From assembly GCA_016786925.1 (NCBI GenBank), contig JAEUTU010000042.1, positions 1-42,003 of the forward strand: DNA of 42,003 nt. The letters run 5' to 3'. Below are positions 24,863 through 32,480 of this stretch, in pieces; position 1 is the stretch's first letter; each line of letters starts with the position of its first letter. A model generated the notes under the pieces. The model made no database searches. It was not told where the DNA came from and worked only from the letters and a program-made list of their open reading frames with translations. A program made the position numbers and the translations under genes. The stretch comes from Bacteroidia bacterium (lineage in GTDB: Bacteria > Bacteroidota > Bacteroidia > 2-12-FULL-35-15).

Positions 24863-26230
24863 ATGAAGGCATTAATATTACTTTCTTCCTTAGGTGTAAT
24901 AGCATTATTGGCTGAGATATTCAGCTTTAAAAAATTATTGTATCCATTGGTGATCATTGGTTTGATCACTACATTCATCTTCAATGCATTTGATTGGGGT
25001 ACGGATAGGATCTATTTCAACATGATGCGTTATGATGATTTTGCAGTGGCATTCTCATCCGTTCTGATCGGTGTTTCTTTCCTTTGGTTCATCATGGCAG
25101 ATGGCTTCTTTAAAGAAGAATCAAACATGACCGATTACTTTGCTTTGGTGATCTTCTCTTTAGCTGGTGCGGTGATCATGGTATCATACAGCAACATGGC
25201 GATGTTGTTCTTAGGAATTGAGATCTTATCTATTCCAATGTATGTATTGGCAGGAAGTAAAAAGGACGATGTACTTTCCAACGAAGCAGGTTTCAAATAC
25301 CTCATCATGGGTGCATTCGCAAGTGGTTTCTTGTTGTTTGGTATTGCATTGATCTACGGTGCAACCGGTTCTTTTGATATTGTAGAGATCGCGCAAACAG
25401 TTGCTGCAGGTGCAGCCTCTTCTATTTTCTATGCAGGTTTATTATTGATGTTAGTTGGTATGGCTTTCAAAGTATCGGCTGCACCATTTCATTTCTGGGC
25501 TCCGGATGTATATCAAGGTGCACCAACTCCTGTTACAGCGTATATGGCTACCATTGTTAAAACAGCTGCTTTCGCTGCATTCTTACGTTTGTTCTATACC
25601 TGTTTCCAGGGTTCTGCTGCAACATGGACGAGCATTGTTGTGGTAATGGCAGGATTAACCATGTTAGCGGGTAACATTACAGCAGTATTACAAACAAGCG
25701 CTAAGCGTATGTTGGCTTATTCCAGCGTGGCGCATGCAGGTTATATGCTATTAGGATTGGTTGCTTTGAATCAATATTCACAAGGTTCCATCTTAATGTA
25801 CACATTAGCATATTCTGTTGGTTCTATCACCTCTTTCGGAGTGTTAGGATATGTTGCCAAAGCAAAAGGTGGTGATGCGGTTGATTCATTCAATGGTTTG
25901 GCAAAAACAAATCCATTCCTTGCTTTTGTAATGACAGTAGCCTTGCTTTCATTAGCAGGTATTCCACCAACTGCAGGTTTCTTTGCTAAATATTACATCT
26001 TTACAGCAGCCTTCCAGGCCGGTCATGCTTGGTTAGTATTAGTGGCTATTTTAGCTTCTTTAATTGGGGTTTATTATTACTTCCGCATCATCATTGCCAT
26101 GTATTTCAAACACAGCAATCATGAAGTTACAATTGAAGTAAGTGCTAATCATAAACTATTGTTTGTAATAACAGTTCTTCTAACCATCGCTCTAGGTTTA
26201 ATGCCTGATTTTGTGATCGGTTTGTTGTAA
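24863..26230 (+). CDS. nuoN: NADH-quinone oxidoreductase subunit N
   Basis: The start is the ATG at 24863 (MKALILLSSLGVIALLAEIF), giving 455 residues. The frame is open for 39 more codons upstream, but these come from the REP-like repeats and end in a lysine/arginine-rich nonsense peptide. About 14 transmembrane helices. The family core is MAFKVSAAPFHFWAPDVYQGAPTPVTAYMATIVKTAAF, with the channel lysines, and the SIPMYVLAG region with its preceding glutamate (GIEILSIP). It is the last nuo gene; a hairpin terminator follows 25 bases after the stop. Confidence 0.97.
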   Translation: MKALILLSSLGVIALLAEIFSFKKLLYPLVIIGLITTFIFNAFDWGTDRIYFNMMRYDDFAVAFSSVLIGVSFLWFIMADGFFKEESNMTDYFALVIFSLAGAVIMVSYSNMAMLFLGIEILSIPMYVLAGSKKDDVLSNEAGFKYLIMGAFASGFLLFGIALIYGATGSFDIVEIAQTVAAGAASSIFYAGLLLMLVGMAFKVSAAPFHFWAPDVYQGAPTPVTAYMATIVKTAAFAAFLRLFYTCFQGSAATWTSIVVVMAGLTMLAGNITAVLQTSAKRMLAYSSVAHAGYMLLGLVALNQYSQGSILMYTLAYSVGSITSFGVLGYVAKAKGGDAVDSFNGLAKTNPFLAFVMTVALLSLAGIPPTAGFFAKYYIFTAAFQAGHAWLVLVAILASLIGVYYYFRIIIAMYFKHSNHEVTIEVSANHKLLFVITVLLTIALGLMPDFVIGLL

Positions 26231-26255
26231 ACTATATATTGTTATAAAAAATTAG

Positions 26256-26296
26256 AACTACTTTTGCTATACGGCAGCAAATGAGTAGTTTTTCTT
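26256..26296 (+). terminator. Rho-independent terminator after the nuo operon
   Basis: AACTACT (26256-26262) pairs with AGTAGTT (26284-26290); TTTGC pairs with GCAAA on the inside, with a two-base bulge and the loop TATACGGCA. A T-rich run (TTTCTTTT) follows. It sits 25 bases after the nuoN stop. Confidence 0.72.
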
Positions 26297-26699
26297 TTAT
26301 ACAACTGTCGATTGGACTTAATTCTATTGTTAAGATAAAAATAGACATAGAACTTTCGAGGCTTTTCAAGATTAATTTTACTTTCCCTTGTCCTTGCAAT
26401 TGTTCTCTTTTTCTCATGAGTAATTTTTATTGTTATGTTTTTGTTTAGTATGTGATTGTTTTTACTGCTCCTTATAGTATTGCATATGACAAATATGTAT
26501 TTATAATAGATTTTTGTACTTACACTGTTACAGTAATTTGTATTGATTTTCTTTTTCTACTTATATATATAAAAAGTTCATTTTTGTACATACTTCTTAT
26601 AGAAGTAAATAGTTATCGATTTTCAGAGCTTTTCAGACGTCTTGAGATGGTTGTAGATAGTGTGATTAAGAACAATTTCCTCGTTCCCTCCACAAACAC
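26297..26699. other. AT-rich spacer without a supported gene
   Basis: About 400 bases between the nuo terminator and the symporter promoter. Short open frames exist on both strands but have strongly skewed, low-complexity translations and no recognisable domain. I see no tRNA-like cloverleaf and no long inverted repeat. It may hold decayed sequence or a small RNA, but nothing supports either. Confidence 0.5.
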
Positions 26700-26707
26700 T
26701 ATATTTG
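26700..26707 (+). promoter_or_regulatory. Predicted -7 element upstream of the symporter gene
   Basis: TATATTTG matches TAnnTTTG exactly, 70 bases before the symporter ATG. A TTT sits 21 bases further upstream in place of the -33 TTG, so the promoter call is moderate. The region between it and the ATG contains the TTTGCG-type repeat. Confidence 0.45.
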
Positions 26708-26718
26708 TTTTCAATATT

Positions 26719-26763
26719 TCTCTGCGAGCTTCGCGAAATACGTTGCGAACTTTGCGGTTATAA
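26719..26763 (+). repeat. Degenerate TTTGCG-type short-period repeat in the symporter leader
   Basis: CTCTGCGAGCTTCGCG, then ACGTTGCGAACTTTGCGG and TTATAAA follow each other as imperfect copies of a roughly 9-11-base word ending in TTGCG or TCGCG. The array lies between the predicted -7 element and the symporter start codon, so it would be in the 5' untranslated leader. Confidence 0.6.
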
Positions 26764-26777
26764 AAAGCATAAAAACT

Positions 26778-28022
26778 ATGAAATTCAAAAAGCCATCTCT
26801 TATCGTTCAAATATTTCTTGGAATGTTCCTCGGTATCATCGTAGGTTATTTCTGGAAAGATTTTGCACCTTCATTACACATACTTAGCGATATCTTCATG
26901 CGCCTTATCAAAATGATCATTGCGCCATTAGTGTTCTCGGTACTGGTAGTAGGTGTTGCCAAAGTGGGCGATTTTAAATCGGTAGGAAGAATTGGAATTA
27001 AAACACTGCTTTATTTTACCGCGGCTGCTATTGTTTCTCTGTTATTGGGCTTGATGCTGGTTAATTTTTTCGAGCCGGGAAAAACAATGACACTCGAACT
27101 TCCACCTGTTGATGCAACAGTTGGCATTGAAGCAAGTAAAGGATTTGATGCAAAGAATTTTATTGAGCATGTGATCCCTTCCAGCGTTGCCGAAGCAATG
27201 GCGAAGAATGAGATATTACCGATCGTGATCTTTGCACTTTTCTTTGGAGTAGCAGCTGCTTCCATTGGTCAAAAAGGCAAAGTGGTGGTTGACTTTTTCG
27301 ATTCGGTTTCGCATATCATGTTCAAGATCACCAATTATGTAATGGCATTTGCACCAATGGGTGTATTTGGTGCATTGGCTGCTGTGGTAGCTGAAAAAGG
27401 GATCGGAGTATTGAAAGGATATGTGTTTTTAATTGGCACATTCTATCTTGGACTGTTGCTCTTCGTTTTTGTAGTGCTGTTCCTCATCTGCTTTTTCATG
27501 AAGATCAAATTCTTTAAATTGTTGAGTTATATCAAAGAGCCTATTCTATTAGCATTTAGCACAGCCAGCTCCGAAGCGGCTATGCCAAAAACAATTGAAT
27601 CCTTAGAGCGCTTTGGTTGTGGTAATCGCATCATCTCTTTTGTATTGCCATTGGGCTATTCTTTTAATCTGGATGGTTCTATGATGTATATGACCTTTGC
27701 TACCGTGTTCATTGCACAAGCCTATGGCATTGAAATGACTACAACACAACAGATCACTATGCTATTGATATTGCTGGTGACCAGCAAAGGGGTTGCCGGT
27801 ATTCCAAGGGCTTCATTAGTGGTAATTGCAGGCACATTGTCGCACTTTAATATTCCTGTTGCGGGATTATTATTGTTATTGGGCATCGATCAAATTTTGG
27901 ATATGGGTCGCTCTGCTACGAATGTTGTTGGAAATGCAGTTGCAACAGCCGTTGTCAGCAAATGGGAAGGGGAGTTGCATATGCACCGTACCGATCCGGA
28001 TATTGATAAACTAAAATTGTAA
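26778..28022 (+). CDS. Dicarboxylate/amino acid:cation symporter (DAACS family)
   Basis: A 414-residue inner-membrane transporter of the GltP/DctA family, taking up C4-dicarboxylates or acidic amino acids with Na+ or H+. Family elements in order: N-terminal LIVQIFLGMFLGIIVGYFW; DIFMRLIKMIIAPLVFSVLVVGVAKVGD in outline; re-entrant loop 1 with the serine-rich AFSTASSEAAMPKTIE; NLDGSMMYM in the unwound helix 7; GVAGIPRASLVV in re-entrant loop 2; and DMGRSATNVVGNAVATAVVSKWE in helix 8, which carries substrate-binding Asp, Arg and Asn. The residue after NVVG is Asn rather than the Asp of the archaeal GltPh sodium site; DctA-type proteins have Asn there too. Substrate and coupling ion cannot be settled from the sequence. 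A DedA gene follows 59 bases on. Confidence 0.93.
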   Translation: MKFKKPSLIVQIFLGMFLGIIVGYFWKDFAPSLHILSDIFMRLIKMIIAPLVFSVLVVGVAKVGDFKSVGRIGIKTLLYFTAAAIVSLLLGLMLVNFFEPGKTMTLELPPVDATVGIEASKGFDAKNFIEHVIPSSVAEAMAKNEILPIVIFALFFGVAAASIGQKGKVVVDFFDSVSHIMFKITNYVMAFAPMGVFGALAAVVAEKGIGVLKGYVFLIGTFYLGLLLFVFVVLFLICFFMKIKFFKLLSYIKEPILLAFSTASSEAAMPKTIESLERFGCGNRIISFVLPLGYSFNLDGSMMYMTFATVFIAQAYGIEMTTTQQITMLLILLVTSKGVAGIPRASLVVIAGTLSHFNIPVAGLLLLLGIDQILDMGRSATNVVGNAVATAVVSKWEGELHMHRTDPDIDKLKL

Positions 28023-28026
28023 GCTG

Positions 28027-28081
28027 TTTTAATTCGTAATTCGCTGTATTCAAACCCATTCGTAATTCGTTTAATTCGTAG
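28027..28081 (+). repeat. ATTCGTAATTCG short-period repeat before the DedA gene
   Basis: TTTTAATTCGTAATTCGCTG (from 28027) and CATTCGTAATTCGTTTAATT with following CGTAG (28058-28081) are imperfect copies of an AATTCGT word. The array fills almost the whole spacer between the symporter stop and the DedA start. A further lone TTAATTCGTGG lies near 28790, upstream of exbB. Confidence 0.65.
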
Positions 28082-28702
28082 ATGTTAGAATTCCTCAAAC
28101 AACTCACCGATCCGCAATCCATCATTCAATACGGTGGTTTGGCTTTGCTATTGTTTGTTGTTTTTGCCGAAACAGGCTTGTTTATCGGCTTTTTCCTTCC
28201 GGGTGATTCACTCATCTTCATTTCCGGACTGATATGCGTTTCTAAGCCCGAATTGTTGGGTGTAGATCTGCTTACACTTATTGGATCTTTATCTGCGGCT
28301 GCTATTATTGGTAATATGGCGGGTTATTGGTTTGGTTATAAGGTAGGTCCACCACTTTTTAAACGCGATGATTCCCTCATTTTTAAGAAACGGTATTTGG
28401 AGACAACCAAGGCATTTTATGATAAAAATGGAGGAAAAACACTCATAATTGGTCGTTTTTTGCCAATTATTCGAACTTTTGCCCCCATTTTGGCCGGAGT
28501 CATAAAACTCGATTTTAAGCAATTTATGATCTTTAATGTGGTGGGCGCCCTTGCCTGGATCGGATTATTGGCCAGTGTTGGTTATTATCTGGGATCTTAC
28601 CAATGGGTGCAGGAAAATGTGGGTTATATTGTGATCGGACTCGTTATTATTACTGCCATTCCGATCATTACCACCTATTTTAAGTCGAAAAGGGTAAAAT
28701 AA
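28082..28702 (+). CDS. DedA family membrane protein
   Basis: A 206-residue inner-membrane protein of the DedA (SNARE-associated, VTT) superfamily. Hallmarks are FAETGLFIGFFLPGDSLIFISG, where the acidic residue and PGD lie in the first re-entrant element, and GRFLPIIRTFAPILAGVIKLD with its essential arginines in the second, followed by two C-terminal helices. Bacterial DedA proteins are linked to lipid-carrier recycling and membrane potential homeostasis; some members are undecaprenyl-phosphate or phosphatidylethanolamine flippases. Which activity this protein has cannot be decided. It is probably co-transcribed with the symporter, 59 bases upstream; the spacer consists mostly of ATTCGT repeats. 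Confidence 0.93.
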   Translation: MLEFLKQLTDPQSIIQYGGLALLLFVVFAETGLFIGFFLPGDSLIFISGLICVSKPELLGVDLLTLIGSLSAAAIIGNMAGYWFGYKVGPPLFKRDDSLIFKKRYLETTKAFYDKNGGKTLIIGRFLPIIRTFAPILAGVIKLDFKQFMIFNVVGALAWIGLLASVGYYLGSYQWVQENVGYIVIGLVIITAIPIITTYFKSKRVK

Positions 28703-28845
28703 CTGCGCCATTTACCTTCCATTCCTGCCTGTTATCATCTAAATCCCGCCACTAAATAACTGGGCTTCAAGCCGAACAATATAATCGCTTAATTCGTGGT
28801 TAGAAACACGTCACATTAACCTAAAATTAAGTTTTATGAATAATT

Positions 28846-28875
28846 TTTACATTCAAAATAGATTTAGTATGTTTG
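28846..28875 (+). promoter_or_regulatory. Predicted promoter of the Ton operon
   Basis: TATGTTTG (28868-28875) matches TAnnTTTG exactly; a TTT sits at the -33 position after a 19-base spacer. It is 95 bases before the exbB ATG, within the 267-base spacer after the DedA gene, the longest gap on this side of the operon. Confidence 0.48.
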
Positions 28876-28969
28876 GAACCCTGTTTTGGAAGAAACTTTC
28901 CGAAACAGTATCAAGAATAAGTATGTATTAACGAAAAAAAAATAGTAAAAACCAAAAATCAAAATCAAT

Positions 28970-29767
28970 ATGAGTAACACAAACAAAACATCGGGCGGAT
29001 TTAACTTTATGACCGCGCTTTTAGCAATTGTAATTGCAATCGGAATCGGTATTATGATTTACATGTTTGTTTTAGGAAACCCTGACAACTTTGATGCAGA
29101 AGGCCATCCAAAACAAGGAAATTATTTAGGAATGATGCATGCCGGTGGTTTCATCGTACCAATTTTGATGGCGATCTTTATCATCGTTGTTACATTTACA
29201 TTAGAGCGTTTTATTACAATTTCTAAAGCAAAAGGTAGCGGAAAAGCGGATGAGTTTTTACGTAATATCAAAGCTGCTTTAGCTAGCAATAATTATGACG
29301 AGGCAATCGCATTGTGCGATAAACAAAAAGGTTCATTAGGAAACGTTGTTCGTCAAGGAATTGAAAAATTACAAGCTGTTCAAAATGACTCGACTTTAAA
29401 TACAGAAGAGAAAATTGAAGCTGTTCAAAAAGAATTAGAAGAAGCTACTTCATTGGAATTGCCAATGTTGTCTAAAAACTTAACGATCATCACTACTTGT
29501 GCTACTATCGCAACTCTTTGGGGTTTGATCGGTACAGTGTTGGGTATGATCCGTTCATTTGCTGCGATGTCTGCTGCAGGTTCTCCTGACACAGCTGCTC
29601 TTGCAACTGGTATCTCTGAGGCACTTATCAATACGGCATTAGGTATCAGCGGTTCAGTTGTTGGTATCATGGCGTATAACTACTTCACTACTCGCGTTGA
29701 TGCGATCACTCACAGTATGGATGAAGCTGGTTACAGCATCCTTCATACATTGAAATTCTCTAAATAA
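28970..29767 (+). CDS. exbB: ExbB/TolQ/MotA family proton channel protein
   Basis: A 265-residue inner-membrane protein of the MotA/TolQ/ExbB family. Predicted transmembrane helices lie about 14-35, 59-80, 168-195 and 205-230; the first is an extra N-terminal helix usual in Bacteroidota members. The cytoplasmic loop has FTLERFITISKAKGSGK, and the C-terminal channel part has TIATLWGLIGTVLGMIRSFAAMS and GISEALINTALGISGSVVGIMAYN, the conserved proton-channel helices. With the two ExbD proteins and TonB encoded next to it, it forms the motor that passes proton-motive force to outer-membrane receptors. It is the first gene of an eight-gene unit. Confidence 0.95.
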   Translation: MSNTNKTSGGFNFMTALLAIVIAIGIGIMIYMFVLGNPDNFDAEGHPKQGNYLGMMHAGGFIVPILMAIFIIVVTFTLERFITISKAKGSGKADEFLRNIKAALASNNYDEAIALCDKQKGSLGNVVRQGIEKLQAVQNDSTLNTEEKIEAVQKELEEATSLELPMLSKNLTIITTCATIATLWGLIGTVLGMIRSFAAMSAAGSPDTAALATGISEALINTALGISGSVVGIMAYNYFTTRVDAITHSMDEAGYSILHTLKFSK

Positions 29768-29820
29768 TATTTTGAGAAGATCATAATTAACTGAGTAAAC
29801 AATATTTAAAAAAATAAGAA

Positions 29821-30501
29821 ATGGCTGAAGTAAATACAGGTAAAGGTAGCCCTTCGTTGGATATGACTCCAATGGTGGATTTGGCTTTCCTTTTGGTAAC
29901 TTTCTTTATGCTTACTGCTACTTCAAGGGTTACAGAACCGGTTGTGGTGGACACTCCTGCATCAACAGCAGATAAATTATTACCTGAAAATGTAATCATG
30001 ATATCTATTGATGATCTTGGTCGTCCATTCTTCAACATCAACAATTCAGAGGTTCGTAAAAAAACACTTGAAAAAATGGGTCAACAATACAAGATCACCT
30101 TCTCCGAAGAAGAGAAAAAAACCTTCGGTGGAATGACGAGTATTGGTGTTCCTGTTGCTAATCTGAAGCAGTATATCAATATGGAAGATGCTGAAAGAGT
30201 AAAGATAAAATCGGCCGGTATCCCTCACGATTCATTGAACAATGAATTAAGAGATTGGATCAATTTCGGACGAATTGAGGCTGCTAAGCAAGCAAAACAA
30301 GAAAAAGAAAGAGCAGAAAATTTAGGCAGAGAGTTCAAGTATGAGCCATTGCGTTTTGCGATCAAAGCAGATGCAAAAGCAAATTACATTGCTGTAAAAG
30401 ATATCATCAAGGTATTTACCGATATGGAAATATATCGTTTTAACTTGATCACCAATCTGGAGCAAGGACCCGAAGCTGCTGTTGCTGCTCCCGGAAAATA
30501 A
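29821..30501 (+). CDS. exbD: ExbD/TolR family biopolymer transport protein 1 (long form)
   Basis: A 226-residue protein with a short cytoplasmic N-terminus, one transmembrane helix and a periplasmic domain. The essential membrane aspartate is D20 in MTPMVDLAFLLVTFFMLT. The periplasmic part is longer than that of classical ExbD (about 140 residues): roughly residues 75-165 are a charged, Lys/Glu-rich insertion between the first strand (ENVIMISIDDLGRPFF) and the final ExbD-like strands (LRFAIKADAKANYIAVKDIIKVF). It shares the N-terminus MAEVNT with the next gene, so the two arose by duplication. Part of the Ton motor. Confidence 0.92.
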   Translation: MAEVNTGKGSPSLDMTPMVDLAFLLVTFFMLTATSRVTEPVVVDTPASTADKLLPENVIMISIDDLGRPFFNINNSEVRKKTLEKMGQQYKITFSEEEKKTFGGMTSIGVPVANLKQYINMEDAERVKIKSAGIPHDSLNNELRDWINFGRIEAAKQAKQEKERAENLGREFKYEPLRFAIKADAKANYIAVKDIIKVFTDMEIYRFNLITNLEQGPEAAVAAPGK

Positions 30502-30527
30502 CAATACTAACGAACTAAGAATATAAG

Positions 30528-31169
30528 ATGGCTGAAGTAAATACAGATGGTGGAGGCGGTGGAAAACACGATAAGAAACGCGCCAAAAAATCATCTACAA
30601 AAATAGATATGACGCCAATGGTTGACTTGGCGTTCTTGCTCCTTACGTTCTTCGTACTTACTTCTACTTTTAGTAAGCCGAAAACAATGGAGATCAACTT
30701 CCCGGCTGATAAACCTGAAGAGCAAAAAGATCAATTGGTTAACAATGCTTTGACCTTCATCATGACTGAGGATGACAAGATCTTCTATTACTATGGGGCG
30801 TTCATTGCAGAAGGTTCACCTAATCCATTAGGAAAGCCAATGACTACATTGACCAAAACTGATTTTTCAGCAGAAGGATTGCATAAATTATTGTTGGACT
30901 ATAACAAACCAACAGTTGAGGCGATCAAAAAACTGGAAGAACAATTGCGTTCAAAAGAGATCGCTGATACTACTTACAAGCGTTTAGCGGTAGGTGAAAA
31001 AGGGAAGAAAGAAGCATTAACCGTTCTTATCAAGGCTGACGATAAAGCCGTTTACAAAAATATTATTGATGTGATCGATGAGTTGAACATCTGTAATGTT
31101 GGTAAATATGCGATCGTTGATATGATGCCGAAAGAATTGGAATTAATTAACGCAGAACTAAAAAAATAG
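30528..31169 (+). CDS. exbD: ExbD/TolR family biopolymer transport protein 2 (long form)
   Basis: A 213-residue paralogue of the preceding protein. It has a longer basic cytoplasmic lead (KHDKKRAKKSSTK), then IDMTPMVDLAFLLLTFFVLT with the membrane aspartate D33, and a periplasmic domain with an internal insertion before VLIKADDKAVYKNIIDVIDEL. Having two ExbD proteins is common in Bacteroidota Ton operons; they may form a heterodimer in the ExbB pore. It lies 26 bases after exbD 1 and three bases before tonB. Confidence 0.92.
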   Translation: MAEVNTDGGGGGKHDKKRAKKSSTKIDMTPMVDLAFLLLTFFVLTSTFSKPKTMEINFPADKPEEQKDQLVNNALTFIMTEDDKIFYYYGAFIAEGSPNPLGKPMTTLTKTDFSAEGLHKLLLDYNKPTVEAIKKLEEQLRSKEIADTTYKRLAVGEKGKKEALTVLIKADDKAVYKNIIDVIDELNICNVGKYAIVDMMPKELELINAELKK

Positions 31170-31172
31170 CAC

Positions 31173-31991
31173 ATGGCAGATTCATTATTTAATAATTGGG
31201 ACAGTGTTGTTGCTCCTGTGCGTAACGACCTTGTTTTTGAAGGCAGAAACAAGTCCTATGGTGCTTACGATCTAAGAAAAGGCCATAACAAAAGTGTAAC
31301 GATCGCCTTGGCAATTACCGGAGCATTCTTTGTGCTGATGGTAAGTATGCCCGCGATCATCGACTGGATCAATAACAAAGTTGATGAAGTGGAAGTTCCT
31401 GTTGACATCACTCCGGTGGATCTTAGTGCTCCACCTCCTGTTGATGAAACAGAACCACCACCACCACCACCACCGCCACCACCGGTAATGGAAACCGTAA
31501 AGTTTACACCTCCTGTGGTAACGGATGAAGAAGTAGTGGATGATCCACCTCCTGTTCAAACAGAAGAAACTCCTCAGATCAGTACTGTAACTCAAGAAGG
31601 TACAGGCGGTGATGAGATCGTTATTCCTGATGAAGGAACAGGTACAGGTGTTGTTGAACCGGTTGTGGAAGCTCCATTGACCATCGTTGAGCAAATGCCT
31701 ACTTTCCCTGGTGGAGATGTGGAAATGATGAAATACATTCAAAAGAACATTCAGTATCCACAAGTAGAAAAAGAAGCAGGTATCAGTGGTACATGCTACG
31801 TTACTTTCGTTGTTGAGAAAGATGGAAACATTACGGATGTAAAAGTATTAAGAGGTGTTTCCGGTGGACCTGGTTGCGATAAAGAAGCAATGCGCGTTGT
31901 TAAATCAATGCCAAACTGGAAACCTGGTAAGCAAAATGGTCGCGAGGTTCGTGTACAATTCAACTTACCGATCAAGTTTACATTACGATAA
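31173..31991 (+). CDS. tonB: TonB energy transducer
   Basis: A 272-residue protein. The cytoplasmic N-terminus (about 1-40, with NDLVFEGRNKSYGAYDLRK) is the form typical of Bacteroidota TonB, followed by a transmembrane helix (about 41-63). The periplasm-spanning region is rich in Pro, Glu and Val and includes an uninterrupted run of ten prolines (95-104). The C-terminal TonB domain (about 180-272) has MPTFPGGDVEMMKYIQKNI, IQYP, GTCYVTFVVEKDGNITDVKV and the closing RVQFNLPIKFTL strand that pairs with the TonB box of receptors. No TonB-dependent receptor gene is in the window, so this motor probably serves receptors encoded elsewhere. Confidence 0.96.
   Translation: MADSLFNNWDSVVAPVRNDLVFEGRNKSYGAYDLRKGHNKSVTIALAITGAFFVLMVSMPAIIDWINNKVDEVEVPVDITPVDLSAPPPVDETEPPPPPPPPPPVMETVKFTPPVVTDEEVVDDPPPVQTEETPQISTVTQEGTGGDEIVIPDEGTGTGVVEPVVEAPLTIVEQMPTFPGGDVEMMKYIQKNIQYPQVEKEAGISGTCYVTFVVEKDGNITDVKVLRGVSGGPGCDKEAMRVVKSMPNWKPGKQNGREVRVQFNLPIKFTLR
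31455..31484 (+). repeat. CCA/CCG codon run encoding ten prolines in tonB
   Basis: Ten consecutive proline codons, mostly CCA with two CCG, in the periplasmic linker of TonB. An in-frame trinucleotide run of this kind can change length by slippage without breaking the frame. Confidence 0.9.
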
Positions 31992-31995
31992 TTAC

Positions 31996-32211
31996 GTGAT
32001 ATTCGACAGTAACCCATCGGTAGGTAGAATACGCCATTATATCAATTTCGTTATGGTGGCGGTCTATATAGCCCTCGGGTTACTGTTTTTATTTACTGAT
32101 ACTGCCATCGATACCTTTCCCACCTATCGAACAGAAGTAGGGATCGTATTTTTGATCTATGCAGTATTCAGAACAATTATTACAATTAGAAAATTAAGAA
32201 ACGAAAAATGA
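31996..32211 (+). CDS. Small two-helix membrane protein A (paralogue pair)
   Basis: The likely start is GTG at 31996 (read MIFDSNPSVGRIRHYINF), four bases after the tonB stop, giving 71 residues; the frame is open further back, but that part lies inside tonB. Two transmembrane helices, FVMVAVYIALGLLFLFT and GIVFLIYAVFRTIITI, flank a short loop (DTAIDTFPTYRTEV), and the protein ends in a basic tail. It is homologous to the next gene: the patterns GLLFLFTDT/GFLFLFTEV and VGIVFLIYAVFR/IGIILVLFGVLR line up over the whole length. Its stop overlaps the next start (ATGA). No function is known to me. The position in a Ton operon suggests an accessory membrane component. Confidence 0.78.
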   Translation: MIFDSNPSVGRIRHYINFVMVAVYIALGLLFLFTDTAIDTFPTYRTEVGIVFLIYAVFRTIITIRKLRNEK

Positions 32212-32480
32212 GTAGAATGATCAAAATAAGAGCTTTCTTGAACAGAGCACGCTTTTATTTTAGTTTTCTGCTATTAGCATTTTACCTCGTTGTTGGTTTT
32301 CTTTTTTTATTTACAGAAGTTTGGTCCGATCTACTGCCCCAAGCACGATTCACGATCGGGATCATTTTAGTCTTATTCGGAGTGTTACGCTTTTATGTTT
32401 CTTATCGCAGATTTTCAGGTAAAAAGAATAAGATCCAACTTCTGAAACAAAAAATGGACGATGCAAAAACAGCTCAATAA
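32208..32480 (+). CDS. Small two-helix membrane protein B (paralogue pair)
   Basis: A 90-residue protein that starts inside the stop codon of its paralogue (ATGA overlap). It has a basic N-terminus (MSRMIKIRAFLNRARFY), helices FLLLAFYLVVGFLFLFT and FTIGIILVLFGVLRFYV around the loop EVWSDLLPQAR, and a Lys/Gln-rich cytoplasmic tail of about 20 residues. Its end overlaps the start of the lipoprotein gene by 20 bases, so translation of the three genes is likely coupled. Family unknown. The topology would put both termini in the cytoplasm, judged by the positive charges. Confidence 0.8.
   Translation: MSRMIKIRAFLNRARFYFSFLLLAFYLVVGFLFLFTEVWSDLLPQARFTIGIILVLFGVLRFYVSYRRFSGKKNKIQLLKQKMDDAKTAQ

Noticed and set aside
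26232..26417. 61-codon minus-strand open frame behind nuoN
   Set aside because: Covers the terminator hairpin and has no recognisable family or start signal; probably chance in a non-coding spacer.
26452..26763. 103-codon plus-strand open frame in the spacer after nuo
   Set aside because: AT-rich, Phe/Ile/Tyr-dominated translation with no domain; its end is made from the TTTGCG-type repeat, and a predicted promoter lies inside it.
28703..28969. Small RNA or tRNA before exbB
   Set aside because: No cloverleaf or long hairpin was visible; only the promoter-like element is supported.
31272..31763. 163-codon minus-strand open frame opposite tonB
   Set aside because: Its Trp/Arg-rich translation is the antisense of the proline codons and acidic linker of tonB; tonB has full domain support.
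31855..31995. N-terminal extension of the first small membrane protein into tonB
   Set aside because: The extension lies over the conserved TonB C-terminal domain in another frame; the GTG at 31996 fits the spacing and the homology with the next gene.
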